Shown piece after piece: positions 50,785 through 60,187 of a stretch of DNA of 64,000 nt. Origin of the DNA: Caulobacter rhizosphaerae (GTDB lineage: Bacteria; Pseudomonadota; Alphaproteobacteria; Caulobacterales; Caulobacteraceae); assembly GCF_010977555.1 (NCBI RefSeq), contig NZ_CP048816.1:62001-126000 (forward strand), written 5' to 3'. Below the pieces are notes generated by a model. The model was not told the DNA's origin. It saw only the letters and a list, made by a program, of their open reading frames with translations, and made no database searches. The position numbers were made by a program, and so were the translations under genes. Each line of letters begins with the position of its first letter. Within the stretch, counting starts at the first letter, position 1.

Positions 50785-51351
50785 AGTCGTGCAATCAAAA
50801 AGCCGTAAAAAATCAGCCGGTTGACCTGATCAATGACGAAGTCTACGCCTGAAGGGCGTAGACTAGTCGCTTGGCCGTGACATCCGCCGCCAAATGCATG
50901 CCGATCCTCGCCCTCTGGAGATGCATTTAGATCGGCAAGGCCTGGCCGTAATGGTCACTTCGCCCAGCCGCCCGCGAGGACTGAACTTCGCGACGGCAAG
51001 CACCGGTTCGCGCTTCCTCAGTCCGGTGTCCGTCGGGCGCGCGAAATGCAGAGCAAACATCTGATGATTGCGCTGCAACTAGAGGATTTAATTGTGCTTG
51101 GCGCGCTGTCGATGGGAGGCGCACTTGGTTCAAGTTCAACCTCACGTGTCGCGGAAAAATTGGTGCCTAATCGCCGGTCCTGTGTCCAAAACGCTACGTT
51201 CCTAAAAAACAAACAGGAAATACCGGTTTGTTATTTGAGCAGATGATTGTGATGTCCTATCCTCGCCGGACAATAGCCAGCTCCTCGCGGATCCGGCGGC
51301 GGCGACCAGCCGCGCCGGGCGCGAGAGGCAAAAAACCCGGGGAGGGATTTA
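50785..51351. other. Intergenic region between AbiE and the second TonB receptor
   Basis: About 570 bases with lower GC than the flanks, no convincing gene, and several short inverted repeats: GTCTACGCC/GGCGTAGAC (50841-50863, 9-bp stem, 5-base loop), AAATGCAT/ATGCATTT (50892-50928) and AACAAAC/GTTTGTT (51208-51232). Short open frames on both strands have atypical composition. It looks like regulatory DNA or a module boundary. Confidence 0.4.
51208..51232 (+). promoter_or_regulatory. Candidate operator upstream of TonB receptor
   Basis: AACAAAC and GTTTGTT are 7-bp inverted repeats with an 11-base centre, 120 bases before the receptor start. The left arm runs into CAAACAGG, also found at 53858-53865 before the esterase gene. 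Confidence 0.4.
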
Positions 51352-53658
51352 ATGAGCCATCGTCACTGGATTCTCGGACTCGTCGCCGCTTCGTCGACGT
51401 TCGCCATCACCGCCGCCGCCAGCGCTCAGACGGCCTCGGCTCCGGCCTCGCAGCCGGCGAGCGTTGATACGATCGAGGAACTCGTCGTGACCGCGCAGAA
51501 GCGCGAACAGCGCTTGATCGAAGTGCCCCTGTCGGTCGCCGCTGTCGGTTCGGATCAACTGCAGCGCCAGAACATCACCTCCATCAGCGACCTTTCGCGC
51601 GCGGTTCCCTCGATCAGCGCCAACGGCTCGGTCCGTGGCGTGTCCACCAACGGCGCGGCCCGCTCATCGGAAGGGGCGGTCGCCGTGGTGCTCGACGGTG
51701 TCGAACTGGGTCACCCGGCGGTGGGCGCGTCGCAGGTCAGCAGCATCTTCGACGTCGAGCGTGTGGAGGTCCTTAGCGGTCCTCAGGGCATGCTGTTTGG
51801 CAAGAACGCCTCGGCGGGCGTGATCAACATCGTCACCAAGGCTCCCAATCCCAGCCGCTTCGAGGCGATCGGCCACGCCGACGTCGGCAATGCCGGCTTC
51901 GTGCGCCTGCAGGGCGTCGTGAACGTGCCGGTGAGCGACAATGCGGCGTTGCGCATCAGCGCGCATCGCGACGAGAACGAGGGCATCGTCCGAAACACGC
52001 TGACGGGCGGCAAGCCGGAAAGCCACAGCACCGGGGTGCGCGGGCGCTTCCTGTGGGAGCCCAGCAGCGATCTGGCCATCAACCTGATCGCTGACTATGA
52101 CCGCGCCGGCTCCAATGGCCTTCGCGATGTCGCCTATGCCATCGCCCCGACGGCGGCGCTGCAGGCCCGGCTCGCCGCCTGCGGCATCGTCGCGAGCCTT
52201 TCGAACCGGCAAAACTGCGCCGAAGGCAATTCCAAGGTGCCGGGTCGCGACACCAAGTACGGCTTCTCGGGCCAGGTCGACTATCAGGTGGGCGGGTTCA
52301 CCCTGACCTCGATCACCGCCTACCGGCACCGCCAGACCGGTGACTTCGACTATAACGGCCTGGGCGGCGACAGCGATTTCCTGTCCACCGACATCCTCAG
52401 CACCAACCTGACGCCCGAGCGGCTGAGCACGATCAGCCAGGAGCTTCGCCTGACCTCTCCCGCCGGCGAAAAGCTCGAATATGTCGCGGGTCTGTTCTAC
52501 TCGCAGACCGACCAGCGCGACCAGGTGATCCAGGCCGGCGGTCTGGGCGCCCTGCCGCCGCCGCTGCGGATCGGCCGCATCGCCAAGCTGGACATCTACA
52601 GCCGCAGCATGGCCGCGTTCGGCCAAGCCACCTACCATGTCACCGACGCCTTCTCCCTGATCGCCGGCGCGCGCTATACCGACGACACCCTCAAGGACGT
52701 CTCCCAGTCCCTGACCAACACCACCACGCCCAGCGTCGCCGACTACGGCTACATCTACTCGCCCGCCTTCTTCCTGGCGCCGGTCAACGCCAAGGTGAAG
52801 ACCGACAACTTCTCCTGGAAACTGGGCGCGCAATACGTCTGGTCGCGTGAGCTGAACGCCTATTTCACGGCGACCCGCGGCTACAAGGGCCCGGCGGTCA
52901 ACGACCAGGCCTCCCCGCCGCTGGTCACGCCGGTCATCAAGCCCGAGATCCCCATGTACTACGAGGCGGGCCTGAAGGGCGCGTTCCTGGACGGGCGCGT
53001 GCTTGGAACGGTCGCGCTGTTCCACAACAAGGTGAAGGACTTCCAGACCTCGGTCTATTCGCCCGCGACCGCCACCAACCCGGTCGCCGGCTTTGGGCAG
53101 GGCAATGCGCCAAACATCGTCAGCAAGGGCGTGGAGGTGAACCTCACCGGCCGCGCCACGCGCGAGCTGACCTTCAGCGCCGGCGCGATCTATAACGACG
53201 CCTCATATTCCGACAGCTTCCTGGTGGCCTGCGCGCCCAGCCAGGTCGCCGGCGTGGGCGCCTGTTCGGCCGCGGGGACGACCAAGCCGGTCTCCCAGAT
53301 CGCCGGAGTCCCCAAGTGGCGGGTTCTGTTGAATGGCGAGTACGCCAAGGAAATCTCGTCGGGCCTGACCGGCTTTGTGCAATCGGATCTGACCTACGAG
53401 TCCAAGCAGTTCACCCAAGCCACCCCCGATCCGATGATCGGCCAGCCCGAGCACTGGCTCTTGGGCGGTCGCGTCGGGGTTCGATCCACCGACGGACACT
53501 GGGGCCTGAGCCTCTTTGGCCGAAACCTGCTCGACAAGCACTATGACCAGCTTTCGTACGACGTCCTGTCGGGCTTCAATGGCGGTGCGGGGCGCTCGTT
53601 CTGGATCACGCCCGCGATGGGACGCACCTGGGGCGCCACCTTGGATGCTCGGTTCTAA
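51352..53658 (+). CDS. TonB-dependent outer-membrane receptor
   Basis: 768 residues from ATG 51352 with GGGGAGGG upstream. A signal peptide (SSTFAITAAASAQ) leads to the TonB-box region (IEELVVTAQKREQ), a plug (VEVLSGPQGMLFGKNASAGV) and a beta barrel ending WGATLDARF with the terminal Phe. The sequence is of the broad 'iron complex / unknown substrate' clade common in plant-associated sphingomonads and caulobacters. The following esterase, GH1 and tannase-family genes suggest uptake of aromatic or glucosylated plant compounds (inference). A strong terminator follows at 53753. Confidence 0.93.
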   Translation: MSHRHWILGLVAASSTFAITAAASAQTASAPASQPASVDTIEELVVTAQKREQRLIEVPLSVAAVGSDQLQRQNITSISDLSRAVPSISANGSVRGVSTNGAARSSEGAVAVVLDGVELGHPAVGASQVSSIFDVERVEVLSGPQGMLFGKNASAGVINIVTKAPNPSRFEAIGHADVGNAGFVRLQGVVNVPVSDNAALRISAHRDENEGIVRNTLTGGKPESHSTGVRGRFLWEPSSDLAINLIADYDRAGSNGLRDVAYAIAPTAALQARLAACGIVASLSNRQNCAEGNSKVPGRDTKYGFSGQVDYQVGGFTLTSITAYRHRQTGDFDYNGLGGDSDFLSTDILSTNLTPERLSTISQELRLTSPAGEKLEYVAGLFYSQTDQRDQVIQAGGLGALPPPLRIGRIAKLDIYSRSMAAFGQATYHVTDAFSLIAGARYTDDTLKDVSQSLTNTTTPSVADYGYIYSPAFFLAPVNAKVKTDNFSWKLGAQYVWSRELNAYFTATRGYKGPAVNDQASPPLVTPVIKPEIPMYYEAGLKGAFLDGRVLGTVALFHNKVKDFQTSVYSPATATNPVAGFGQGNAPNIVSKGVEVNLTGRATRELTFSAGAIYNDASYSDSFLVACAPSQVAGVGACSAAGTTKPVSQIAGVPKWRVLLNGEYAKEISSGLTGFVQSDLTYESKQFTQATPDPMIGQPEHWLLGGRVGVRSTDGHWGLSLFGRNLLDKHYDQLSYDVLSGFNGGAGRSFWITPAMGRTWGATLDARF

Positions 53659-53752
53659 CAAGGCTTGCGCGCCGACCGGCGGTCGGCGCGCCTCCCCCTG
53701 GTCCCAGGACCCGCGGACCGCCTGAGCGCCAACGCGGTCACGTCATGAGATT

Positions 53753-53785
53753 GGCCAGTCACGGCGCGCCGTGGCTGGCCTTTTT
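53753..53785 (+). terminator. Intrinsic terminator after TonB receptor
   Basis: GGCCAG-T-CACGGC pairs with GCCGTG-G-CTGGCC (13-bp stem with one G:T pair) and is followed directly by TTTTT. This is the clearest intrinsic terminator in the window. Confidence 0.85.
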
Positions 53786-54013
53786 GTACGCTTGTATCCG
53801 GTGATCCCTGGCGAGCGCCAAAGGTCGGAGGCCGATGATCCATGCTCGGACTGGACACAAACAGGCTGACCTGCTTTTCATTACACTTTGATGTTCGCCA
53901 TGGCCAGGTCGGTGGACAGGACGATGGGCTTGAGGGGCGCGCCTCTAGCCGATCCGACGGGCGCGGACTTGGCTCGTGGCGTGAGAACCCTCAAACCTCC
54001 TCAAGGAAAACCC
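53786..54013. other. Leader region of the esterase gene
   Basis: Holds CAAACAGG (53858-53865), shared with the receptor's upstream region, and the AT-rich TTTTCATTACACTTTGATG (53875-53893), which may be the promoter. Open frames beginning here read into the esterase but have no leader-like sequence. Confidence 0.35.
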
Positions 54014-55015
54014 ATGAAACGTCTCGCCTGTTCAGCGCTTCTCGCCGCGCTGCTGACAACGACTTGCGTATTGGACCAAGCTTATGCGGCGTCGGCCAAG
54101 GCCGCCGCCGCGAAGCCGGCGCCCGCCAAATTGAAGTACCAGTTGACGACCTATACCTACGCGACCCGCGAGGGCGAGGCCCTCAAGTTTGATCGCATCG
54201 TTGATACGTCGTTGAAGGCGGCCGGCAAGCAGCCCGTGATCGTGTTTCTGTATGGCGGCGGCTGGGAGGGCGGGGCGAGAAATGATCCCGGCCTGGCCCC
54301 CGGCCTGCGCGAATGGGCCTCCTCGGGCTACACCGTGATCGCCGTCGACTACCGGCTAGGCGTCAAGATCGCCAAGCAGCGAAACGAGTTCAGCCCCGAG
54401 ACCAGCACGGCAATGTATCTTCGGGCCATCGAGTGGAGCGTCGAGGACGTCTTCGACGCCACCTCGCTCGTCTTGAAACACGCTGATGAGTGGAATATCG
54501 ACAAGAATCAGATCGTTCTGATGGGCGGCAGCGCGGGGGCCACAAGCTCCCTGGTGGCTGAATACAACATCGCCAACGAGACGGACCTGGCCAAGGCCCA
54601 TCTTCCGCCGAACTTCCGATATGCCGGCGTCATCTCGATGGCGGGCGCGTTCTGGCTCAAGGCCAATACGCCGCTGACCTTCAAGAACAAGCCCGCGCCG
54701 ATCATGTTCTTCCACGGCGCCAAGGATCAACTGGTGACCTATGACGAGGTGCAGGGTCCGTTCTCCGGCTATGGACCGGTGGCCTATTCGCGACTGTTCC
54801 CTGGGCCCGATTATCCCAAGTGGTTCGTTGACTACCCACAAGGCGACCACATCATCGCCGGCACCCCTGCCGGCGACTCGGTCAATGAGATGAAAGCCTT
54901 CCTCCAGAAGTTCGTGAAAGAGCGTCAGCAGAGCTCGATCCATACGGTGGAAGAAGACAAGATCCCGAAGACTTTGGAGGTCTTTTTGAAGGCTCTGGCC
55001 GCCAAGCCGAAATAG
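54014..55015 (+). CDS. Secreted alpha/beta hydrolase (carboxylesterase-like)
   Basis: 333 residues from ATG 54014 (AAGGAAAA upstream). The leader (KRLACSALLAALLTTTCVL...AYA) indicates export. The alpha/beta hydrolase core has an oxyanion-type YGGGWEGG strand-turn, Ser173 in MGGSAGATSS, Asp238 in HGAKDQLV and His279 in GDHIIAG, a complete triad. This layout is like BD-FAE/feruloyl or acetyl esterases. It would cut ester-linked groups from plant glycans or aromatic esters in the periplasm. A hairpin terminator follows. Confidence 0.83.
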   Translation: MKRLACSALLAALLTTTCVLDQAYAASAKAAAAKPAPAKLKYQLTTYTYATREGEALKFDRIVDTSLKAAGKQPVIVFLYGGGWEGGARNDPGLAPGLREWASSGYTVIAVDYRLGVKIAKQRNEFSPETSTAMYLRAIEWSVEDVFDATSLVLKHADEWNIDKNQIVLMGGSAGATSSLVAEYNIANETDLAKAHLPPNFRYAGVISMAGAFWLKANTPLTFKNKPAPIMFFHGAKDQLVTYDEVQGPFSGYGPVAYSRLFPGPDYPKWFVDYPQGDHIIAGTPAGDSVNEMKAFLQKFVKERQQSSIHTVEEDKIPKTLEVFLKALAAKPK

Positions 55016-55022
55016 CCAGGGG

Positions 55023-55051
55023 GGCGGTTGGCGCAGGCCGCGCCGACCGCC
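55023..55051 (+). terminator. Hairpin after the esterase
   Basis: GGCGGTTGGCGC and GCGCCGACCGCC form a 12-bp stem (one G:T pair) with a 5-base loop, starting seven bases after the stop. It is followed by only two T's. Confidence 0.5.
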
Positions 55052-55238
55052 TTGCGATCCGCCAGGAGACCGGCCTCCCACTTTGGAAGCGCAACCTGTC
55101 CGAAGCGGGGGCGCCGCCTGCGCCACTTTCATGCGGCCCCGGCGGATCACGATCGATCACGCTCATCATTGACAAGCCACAGACCGGTTTGGCGAGCGGC
55201 AAGCTTCGTCGATGTCCTCGGCGATAATGGTCTGGCGG

Positions 55239-55281
55239 GCGTATCGGGGCGATCGCGCGTCATCGGATCGCCCCGATACGC
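55239..55281 (-). terminator. Long perfect hairpin after GH1
   Basis: A 16-bp perfect inverted repeat (arms 55239-55254 and 55266-55281, 11-base loop) lies five bases after the GH1 stop on the minus strand, between two convergent genes. No T-tract; probably ends or protects the GH1 transcript. Confidence 0.55.
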
Positions 55282-55286
55282 GGCCC

Positions 55287-56609
55287 TCAGGCGCTCGGCA
55301 GCGCGTTGGCTCGCGCGATGGCGCCCAGCACGCCGGCGCTGGGCTTGGGCGTGCGGCGGAACGTGGTCCGGTCGACGGCGACGAGACCATATTGATGCTT
55401 GTAGCCGCTGATCCACTCGAAATTGTCGAGCAAGGACCAATGGACGTAGCCTTTGACGGGGACACCCTCGTCCATGGCGCGCTTCAACTCGGCCAGGGAT
55501 TGCTTGATCATGTCGACCCGTAAGGCGTCGTCATGGGTGTTGATGCCGTGCTCGGTGACGATGATCGGCACCTGGGCTAGCGAATAGGCGTAGCGCACGG
55601 CGTTGGCCAGCGAGGCGGGATAGACCTCCCCGCCGCCGGCGTTGCGCAAGCCGCCCGGTTCGGGCTCCAGCTTGCCCTTGGCGTCCCAGCGCTGGCGCTC
55701 GTAGTTCTGCACGCCCAGGAAATCATCCGACCGCGCCGCCTCCAGCCACGGCAGGTAGGCCTGGGCCCGGAACCTGTCGCGCATGCTGTCGGGACCGACG
55801 GCTTGGTCGTCCGGCATGGCCAGGGTCACCCCGACGGGCAAGTCGCCCCGCGCGGCCTTGATCGCGGCGCGGCCGGCCTTGTGCGCGGCGATGAGGGTCT
55901 TCGTGTATTGATCGAAATCGGTGACGCCGAGGTTGGCGAAGACGAACCGATCACTGCCCACGACCTTGGCGGCGGCGGCGAGCATCGCGTCCAGGCGCGG
56001 CTTGATCGTAGCGAGCTTGGCCACGCTCGCCGGATCGCGGATGTCGTTGGGTTCGTTCAGCGTCATAGCGTAGGCGATGCCGCCCGCCAGATGACGGGCG
56101 GCGCGATCGCAGTAGCGAGCAAAGAGTTCGGGCGCGTCGGGGTTCGTCCAGCCGCCGCGCGCGGCGAACCACCGGGGCGTCGTGAAATGGCTGAAGGTGA
56201 CCATGGGGGTGAGTCCTCGCGCGCGGCACCCCTCGATCATGGCCTTGTAGTGATCGAGCATGGCGCGAGAGAACACGCCCGGCTCAGGTTCGATGCGGGA
56301 CCACTCCAGGCTGAAGCGGTAGGTGTTAAGTCCAAGCGATTTGACTAGGTCCAGATCGCTTGGCCAAAGCTCGAAGCTGTTGTCGGCGTCCAAGGACGGC
56401 TCGGCGAAGATCGTCGGCTTGACGGTCTCGGCGACCCAGAAGTCGCTGTTGACGTTGTTGCCTTCGACCTGGTGGCCCGCGGTGGCCGCGCCCCAGAGGA
56501 AGCCCTTGGGAAAGGCTTTCGCCTTGGGTGTGGACGCCTTCGCGCCTCCCAGCGGCATGGCGGCCAGCGCCGCGCCGGCTCCCACCACGGTTCGACGATT
56601 CCAGTTCAT
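55287..56609 (-). CDS. Glycoside hydrolase family 1 beta-glucosidase, Tat-exported
   Basis: 440 residues from ATG 56609 with GGGAAG upstream. The leader has a twin arginine (NRRTVVGAGAAL). The GH1 barrel is complete: GFLWGAATAGHQVEG at the N-terminus, acid/base Glu186 in TLNEPN, nucleophile Glu353. The usual TENG around the nucleophile reads TEHG (352-355), a rare variant. The C-terminal WSLLDNFEW and YGLVAVD segments fix the family. It splits beta-glucosides; in this block perhaps phenolic glucosides or cellobiose. Exported GH1 enzymes are uncommon compared with cytoplasmic ones. Confidence 0.92.
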   Translation of the reverse strand: MNWNRRTVVGAGAALAAMPLGGAKASTPKAKAFPKGFLWGAATAGHQVEGNNVNSDFWVAETVKPTIFAEPSLDADNSFELWPSDLDLVKSLGLNTYRFSLEWSRIEPEPGVFSRAMLDHYKAMIEGCRARGLTPMVTFSHFTTPRWFAARGGWTNPDAPELFARYCDRAARHLAGGIAYAMTLNEPNDIRDPASVAKLATIKPRLDAMLAAAAKVVGSDRFVFANLGVTDFDQYTKTLIAAHKAGRAAIKAARGDLPVGVTLAMPDDQAVGPDSMRDRFRAQAYLPWLEAARSDDFLGVQNYERQRWDAKGKLEPEPGGLRNAGGGEVYPASLANAVRYAYSLAQVPIIVTEHGINTHDDALRVDMIKQSLAELKRAMDEGVPVKGYVHWSLLDNFEWISGYKHQYGLVAVDRTTFRRTPKPSAGVLGAIARANALPSA

Positions 56610-56727
56610 GTGCTTCCCTATCGATTGAGCTGAAGCCTAAGGAGTCGCCTGGGCGCATCCGACGAATAAAGCCAGGCGGCCATTTCTCGCCGCGCGGGCG
56701 CGCTTGTCGGCGACCGTTACCCATCAT

Positions 56728-56757
56728 CTATATACAAGCCATACTGTTTGCAAATGG
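56728..56757 (+). promoter_or_regulatory. Candidate promoter/operator of the tannase-family gene
   Basis: CTATATACAAGC (56728-56739) occurs again, inverted, at 63645-63634; ATACTG (56741-56746) starts a 17-base segment shared at 13 positions with 6434-6450. The AT-rich patch lies between divergent GH1 and tannase-family genes. Confidence 0.45.
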
Positions 56758-56892
56758 CTGAGGGGCGTGCTTAATGCGACGAGGTCGCCTCCGCCGTTCA
56801 GGCGCGGCCGCCGCCCGCAGCGGGCGTTGGTTGTGGCGGCGTTCATGCCGGTCTTACAGGCGCGGCGTGCAATCTCCAGGGGAGGATGGAAG

Positions 56893-58557
56893 TTGGGTCT
56901 GGCCGCTACAGTCGGGAGAATACGCCTTGCGGCGCTCGTGCTGCTCGGGCTTTTCGCCGCGATGGCGTCCTCGCCGGCCAGAGCCGCGGAGCCTTGCGAG
57001 GCCCTCGGCGGCGGCGCCAGGGTCGGCGACGCGGTCGTGGTCATGTCCCAGCAGATCGCCGCGGGCGACTACACCGCCTCGGACGGGGTGCGCCTGACCG
57101 CCCTGCCCGCATTCTGTCGCATCTTCGCCGTCGCTAGTCCTTCCCCCGCCTCACAGATCCTGATCGAGCTGTGGCTGCCGCAAGCGGCCGGCTGGAACGG
57201 CAAGTTCCTGGGCGTCGGCAATGCCGGCCACGCCGGCAAGATCGGCTCGTCCGGCTTGGCCGCGGGTTTGAAGCGCGGCTATGCCACCGCCACCACGGAC
57301 ATGGGCAGCGCGCCGGCCGCCGTCGCCGGCGTGGAGTTCAATTTCGGCAACGGCCGGCCCGAGCAGATCCGCGACTTTGGGATGCGCTCAACCCACGCCA
57401 TGACGCAGTTGTCCAAGGTGCTGGTCGCCCGCTTCTATGGGAGGGGCGCCTCGCGCGCCTACTTCGTCGGCTGTTCCACGGGGGGCAATCAGGCGCTCAC
57501 CGAAGCGCAGAAGTTCCCTGACGACTACGATGGGATCATCGCGGGCGCTCCGGCGCACAACCGCACCCACCAGCACATCCACTATTCCGCGCTTCGGCAG
57601 ATCGGAACCCAGCCAGGCTCGGTGATCCCCATGCCGCTGATGGCGGCCTGGCAAAAGGCGATCATCAGGGCCTGCGCCGGCCGAGACGGCGGCGCGCCCG
57701 GCGATCGGTTCCTGACCAATCCTCTGGCGTGCACTCTCTCGCCACGCGACCTGTCCTGCGAGCGCGTGCAGGATAAGGCTCAATGCCTGTCGAACGCCCA
57801 GGTCGGCGCTCTGGAGAAGGTCTATGCGGGCGTCGCCAATCCGCGGACGGGGGAGCGGTACTATTTCCCGGACGTGCGAGGGGCGGAGGAACTGATCTTC
57901 CCGCTGTATGACGCCTCACTCCTGCCCAGCAGCGGCTTTGACATCACCCATTGGATCCTTCCGCCCGAGCGTCCCGCGTCCAGCTTCGACTTCGACCATG
58001 ATCTGGATGCGCTCGACGCGGCCTACGGGTCGGCGCTCAACGCGATGGATCCTGATCTGACGGCCTTCGCCGCCAAGGGCGGCAAGTTGATCATGTATCA
58101 CGGCTGGGCCGATGGGATCATCACGCCGCTGGGCTCGGTGGACTACTATCAGCAGGTCTCGGCCAAGGGCAAAGCCCGCGAGACCTTCGCCAGGCTGTTC
58201 ATGGTGCCGGGCCTTGGCCATTGCGCCACCGGCCCGGGAGCCAACGATATCGGCCAGTTGATGGATTTGAAGCCGGGCGTGGCGCTGTCGCCTCGCAACG
58301 ACCTTCTCACCGCGCTTGAAACCTGGGTCGAACGCGGCGCCGCGCCCGACGAGATGCTCGCGGCCAAGTCCCCGCAAGCCTACTCGTTTCCGCCGTTCGC
58401 GATGGAAGGGGCCACGCCCGAGGCGCGTCCGGTCTGCGCGTTTCCTGCTTCGCCGCGCTACGACGGCAAGGGCGATCCCTTGAAGGCGGAAAGCTTCAGG
58501 TGCGTCAGAACGCCCATCTTGCCCTATCCGAGACCAGCGACGCGATATCTGCGCTGA
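56893..58557 (+). CDS. Tannase/feruloyl esterase family protein
   Basis: The start is set at TTG 56893 because AGGGGAGG lies seven bases before it and a signal peptide begins at once (GRIRLAALVLLGLFAAMA, then SSPARA); the frame is open to 56704, but that text is not leader-like. 554 residues. The family's CS-D-HC motif is complete: Cys194-Ser195 in GCSTGG, Asp407 in GWADGII, His443-Cys444 in GLGHCATG; the two cysteines probably form the usual disulfide beside the triad. It splits gallate, ferulate or related aromatic esters. Divergent from GH1. Confidence 0.9.
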   Translation: MGLAATVGRIRLAALVLLGLFAAMASSPARAAEPCEALGGGARVGDAVVVMSQQIAAGDYTASDGVRLTALPAFCRIFAVASPSPASQILIELWLPQAAGWNGKFLGVGNAGHAGKIGSSGLAAGLKRGYATATTDMGSAPAAVAGVEFNFGNGRPEQIRDFGMRSTHAMTQLSKVLVARFYGRGASRAYFVGCSTGGNQALTEAQKFPDDYDGIIAGAPAHNRTHQHIHYSALRQIGTQPGSVIPMPLMAAWQKAIIRACAGRDGGAPGDRFLTNPLACTLSPRDLSCERVQDKAQCLSNAQVGALEKVYAGVANPRTGERYYFPDVRGAEELIFPLYDASLLPSSGFDITHWILPPERPASSFDFDHDLDALDAAYGSALNAMDPDLTAFAAKGGKLIMYHGWADGIITPLGSVDYYQQVSAKGKARETFARLFMVPGLGHCATGPGANDIGQLMDLKPGVALSPRNDLLTALETWVERGAAPDEMLAAKSPQAYSFPPFAMEGATPEARPVCAFPASPRYDGKGDPLKAESFRCVRTPILPYPRPATRYLR

Positions 58558-58711
58558 GGCAGGGTTGATCCCTAGATCGGGCGAACTGCCGCTAGCGGTC
58601 AGGTCTTGGCCTGGAGGCAGGACGCGGCGCGAGTGATCGCTGACAGGACGCGCCGTGACAGAGGCGGCGGTGCGCGGGACTTGGCAGTCGGGAGGCGCCA
58701 GGATCGAAGGG

Positions 58712-58734
58712 CGCGCGGTCTTGGAGACCGCGCG
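58712..58734 (-). terminator. Hairpin after TraB/GumN gene
   Basis: A 10-bp perfect stem (CGCGCGGTCT and AGACCGCGCG) with a 3-base loop, ten bases after the minus-strand stop at 58744. TTC follows rather than a T-run. Confidence 0.5.
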
Positions 58735-58743
58735 GCCCAGGGC

Positions 58744-59754
58744 TCAGTTCGCCCCTTGATCCCGCGGCCGCCAGGCCGGCCCTTCGATCTGGAGGCCCTC
58801 GGCGTGGAGACGGTCCAGGACGCCGCCCTTTTCGGCCAGCACGCGCAATGGCGCGACGCCGAGCGTCACGCCCGGTGTCTTGAGCGCCTCGGACACGGCG
58901 TCCGTCCACTGGCCGCGAAGCTCGGGACCAAACCGGGGATCCCCCCACGGGAAGCACGCGCCCAGCGCCCTTTCCAAGGGCGAGGCCATGACCTTGGGAA
59001 CGTCAAACCGAGTCCAGGCGTCTCCGCGTTCGCGCACGACGCCCTCGCCCGCCTCGGCCGCCGCCATGGCCGCGTCCAGACAGGGGACATGGGCGGCGGG
59101 CGGGGCCTGCAGCAGGCTGTCGACTAGCTCGTCTCCATAGACCCGGCCGACTGGTCGGGTCGGGATGCTGTTGCGGCGCGCGGTGCGTCGGACCACGTCG
59201 CTGGCGTCATCGGTCGTGTTGCGATTGAATTTCAGGCGATTGAGCAAATCTGTCGCTGTAACGAGCGGGTGTTGGCGCTGATAGGAGCGGCCATTTTTCT
59301 GCTCCAGCGCGATCAGCCGGCGAAGCTGTTGAGGCGTCAGAAAGTCCGCGACAGTCTCGCCCTTTGGCAACTGAACGATCTTCGCGCCGCGCCAGAAAAG
59401 TCGAAAGACATCGGCCGGCGAAACCTTTTCCTGGACGCCAAGGATGACGTGTTCGGAGTGCGCCGTGGCGGTCTCCAATCGGTCGGGCCGCCAGGGCGTG
59501 GCCTTGGGCACCTCGGTGATCTCCCCGACCAGCAGGATCGTCGTCTGGCCCTTGGTGATCTGCCACATCGGCGCGCCGGAACGCCGAGCCTCGATGACGA
59601 CCTCTTCCACGGCGTCGGGTTCAGCGGGCGCGGCCTGTTGCGGGGCAGGGCCGGCCAGGCCGTGATCGGGCGCGCGCGCCTGGGCCTGGGCGCCGCACGT
59701 CGCCAACACGACGGCCGCGGCGGACAGGATATGGAGGCGCAAGTGATGGGCCAT
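58744..59754 (-). CDS. TraB/GumN family protein, secreted
   Basis: 336 residues from ATG 59754. The frame is open to 60006 but that part lies upstream of the predicted promoter (59945-59917) and has no leader; the chosen start gives a normal signal peptide (LRLHILSAAAVVLATCGAQAQA). The family signature is seen in GAPMWQITKGQTTILLVGEI and the DFLTPQQLRRLIALEQ stretch. TraB/GumN proteins are putative metalloproteases related to TIKI, usually with a GxxH motif; here the GxxH-like position reads VGEI, so a key histidine may be missing. Function in the cell is unknown. Confidence 0.78.
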   Translation of the reverse strand: MAHHLRLHILSAAAVVLATCGAQAQARAPDHGLAGPAPQQAAPAEPDAVEEVVIEARRSGAPMWQITKGQTTILLVGEITEVPKATPWRPDRLETATAHSEHVILGVQEKVSPADVFRLFWRGAKIVQLPKGETVADFLTPQQLRRLIALEQKNGRSYQRQHPLVTATDLLNRLKFNRNTTDDASDVVRRTARRNSIPTRPVGRVYGDELVDSLLQAPPAAHVPCLDAAMAAAEAGEGVVRERGDAWTRFDVPKVMASPLERALGACFPWGDPRFGPELRGQWTDAVSEALKTPGVTLGVAPLRVLAEKGGVLDRLHAEGLQIEGPAWRPRDQGAN

Positions 59755-60187
59755 GTTGGCGATCTCGTGCTGATCTTGGAGCCGATGGGAGACCGAGCCG
59801 TCGAAGAGCGTCATCGACGGCGTCGGGGGGCGAGGTGGATACGCCAACGAGCGTGAACGCCGACCGCAGCGGGCGGCGGCCGGTTCGGGCATACTCCTCC
59901 CCGGCTCAGAGCCTATGAAATATCGAAAGCGCAGCGACTTTACAAGCAGGCGAGACTTAATGTTATTTAATGGCGCCGCAGCCGCTATGTTTGGGGCGCA
60001 AACCACGGAGAGGGCGTGAACGTCTGGCCGCCAAAGCGTTTTCCAAGCCCGACTTTTTGGTCTCTTCGGCCCATCGATTCCGGGCCTCCTGACCCCCGCC
60101 TTTAGCCTCCCTCTCTATCCAAGCGCCCTGCCCCCGACCCAAACCGCCCATGCCTTGCATGAGCGATCTCACAATTTGGAGACTTCA
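59755..60187. other. Divergent region between TraB/GumN and isomerase genes
   Basis: Apart from the minus-strand promoter at 59917-59945, there is an AT-rich patch (59952-59972, TTAATGTTATTTAATGG) and a C-rich plus-strand leader. No gene accepted. Confidence 0.35.
59917..59945 (-). promoter_or_regulatory. Predicted promoter of TraB/GumN gene
   Basis: Reading minus: TTGTAA (59945-59940), a 17-base spacer, TATTTC (59922-59917). The start codon at 59754 is about 155 bases downstream. The overlapping plus-strand ACAAGCAGG resembles other ACAAGC sites in this block. Confidence 0.4.

Noticed and set aside
50863-51246. Short open frames on both strands in the AbiE-TonB interval
   Set aside because: Atypical composition, no ribosome-binding sites, no family text; better read as regulatory DNA.
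51664-53025. Open frame antisense to the second TonB receptor
   Set aside because: Shadow of the receptor; no ribosome-binding site and repetitive composition.
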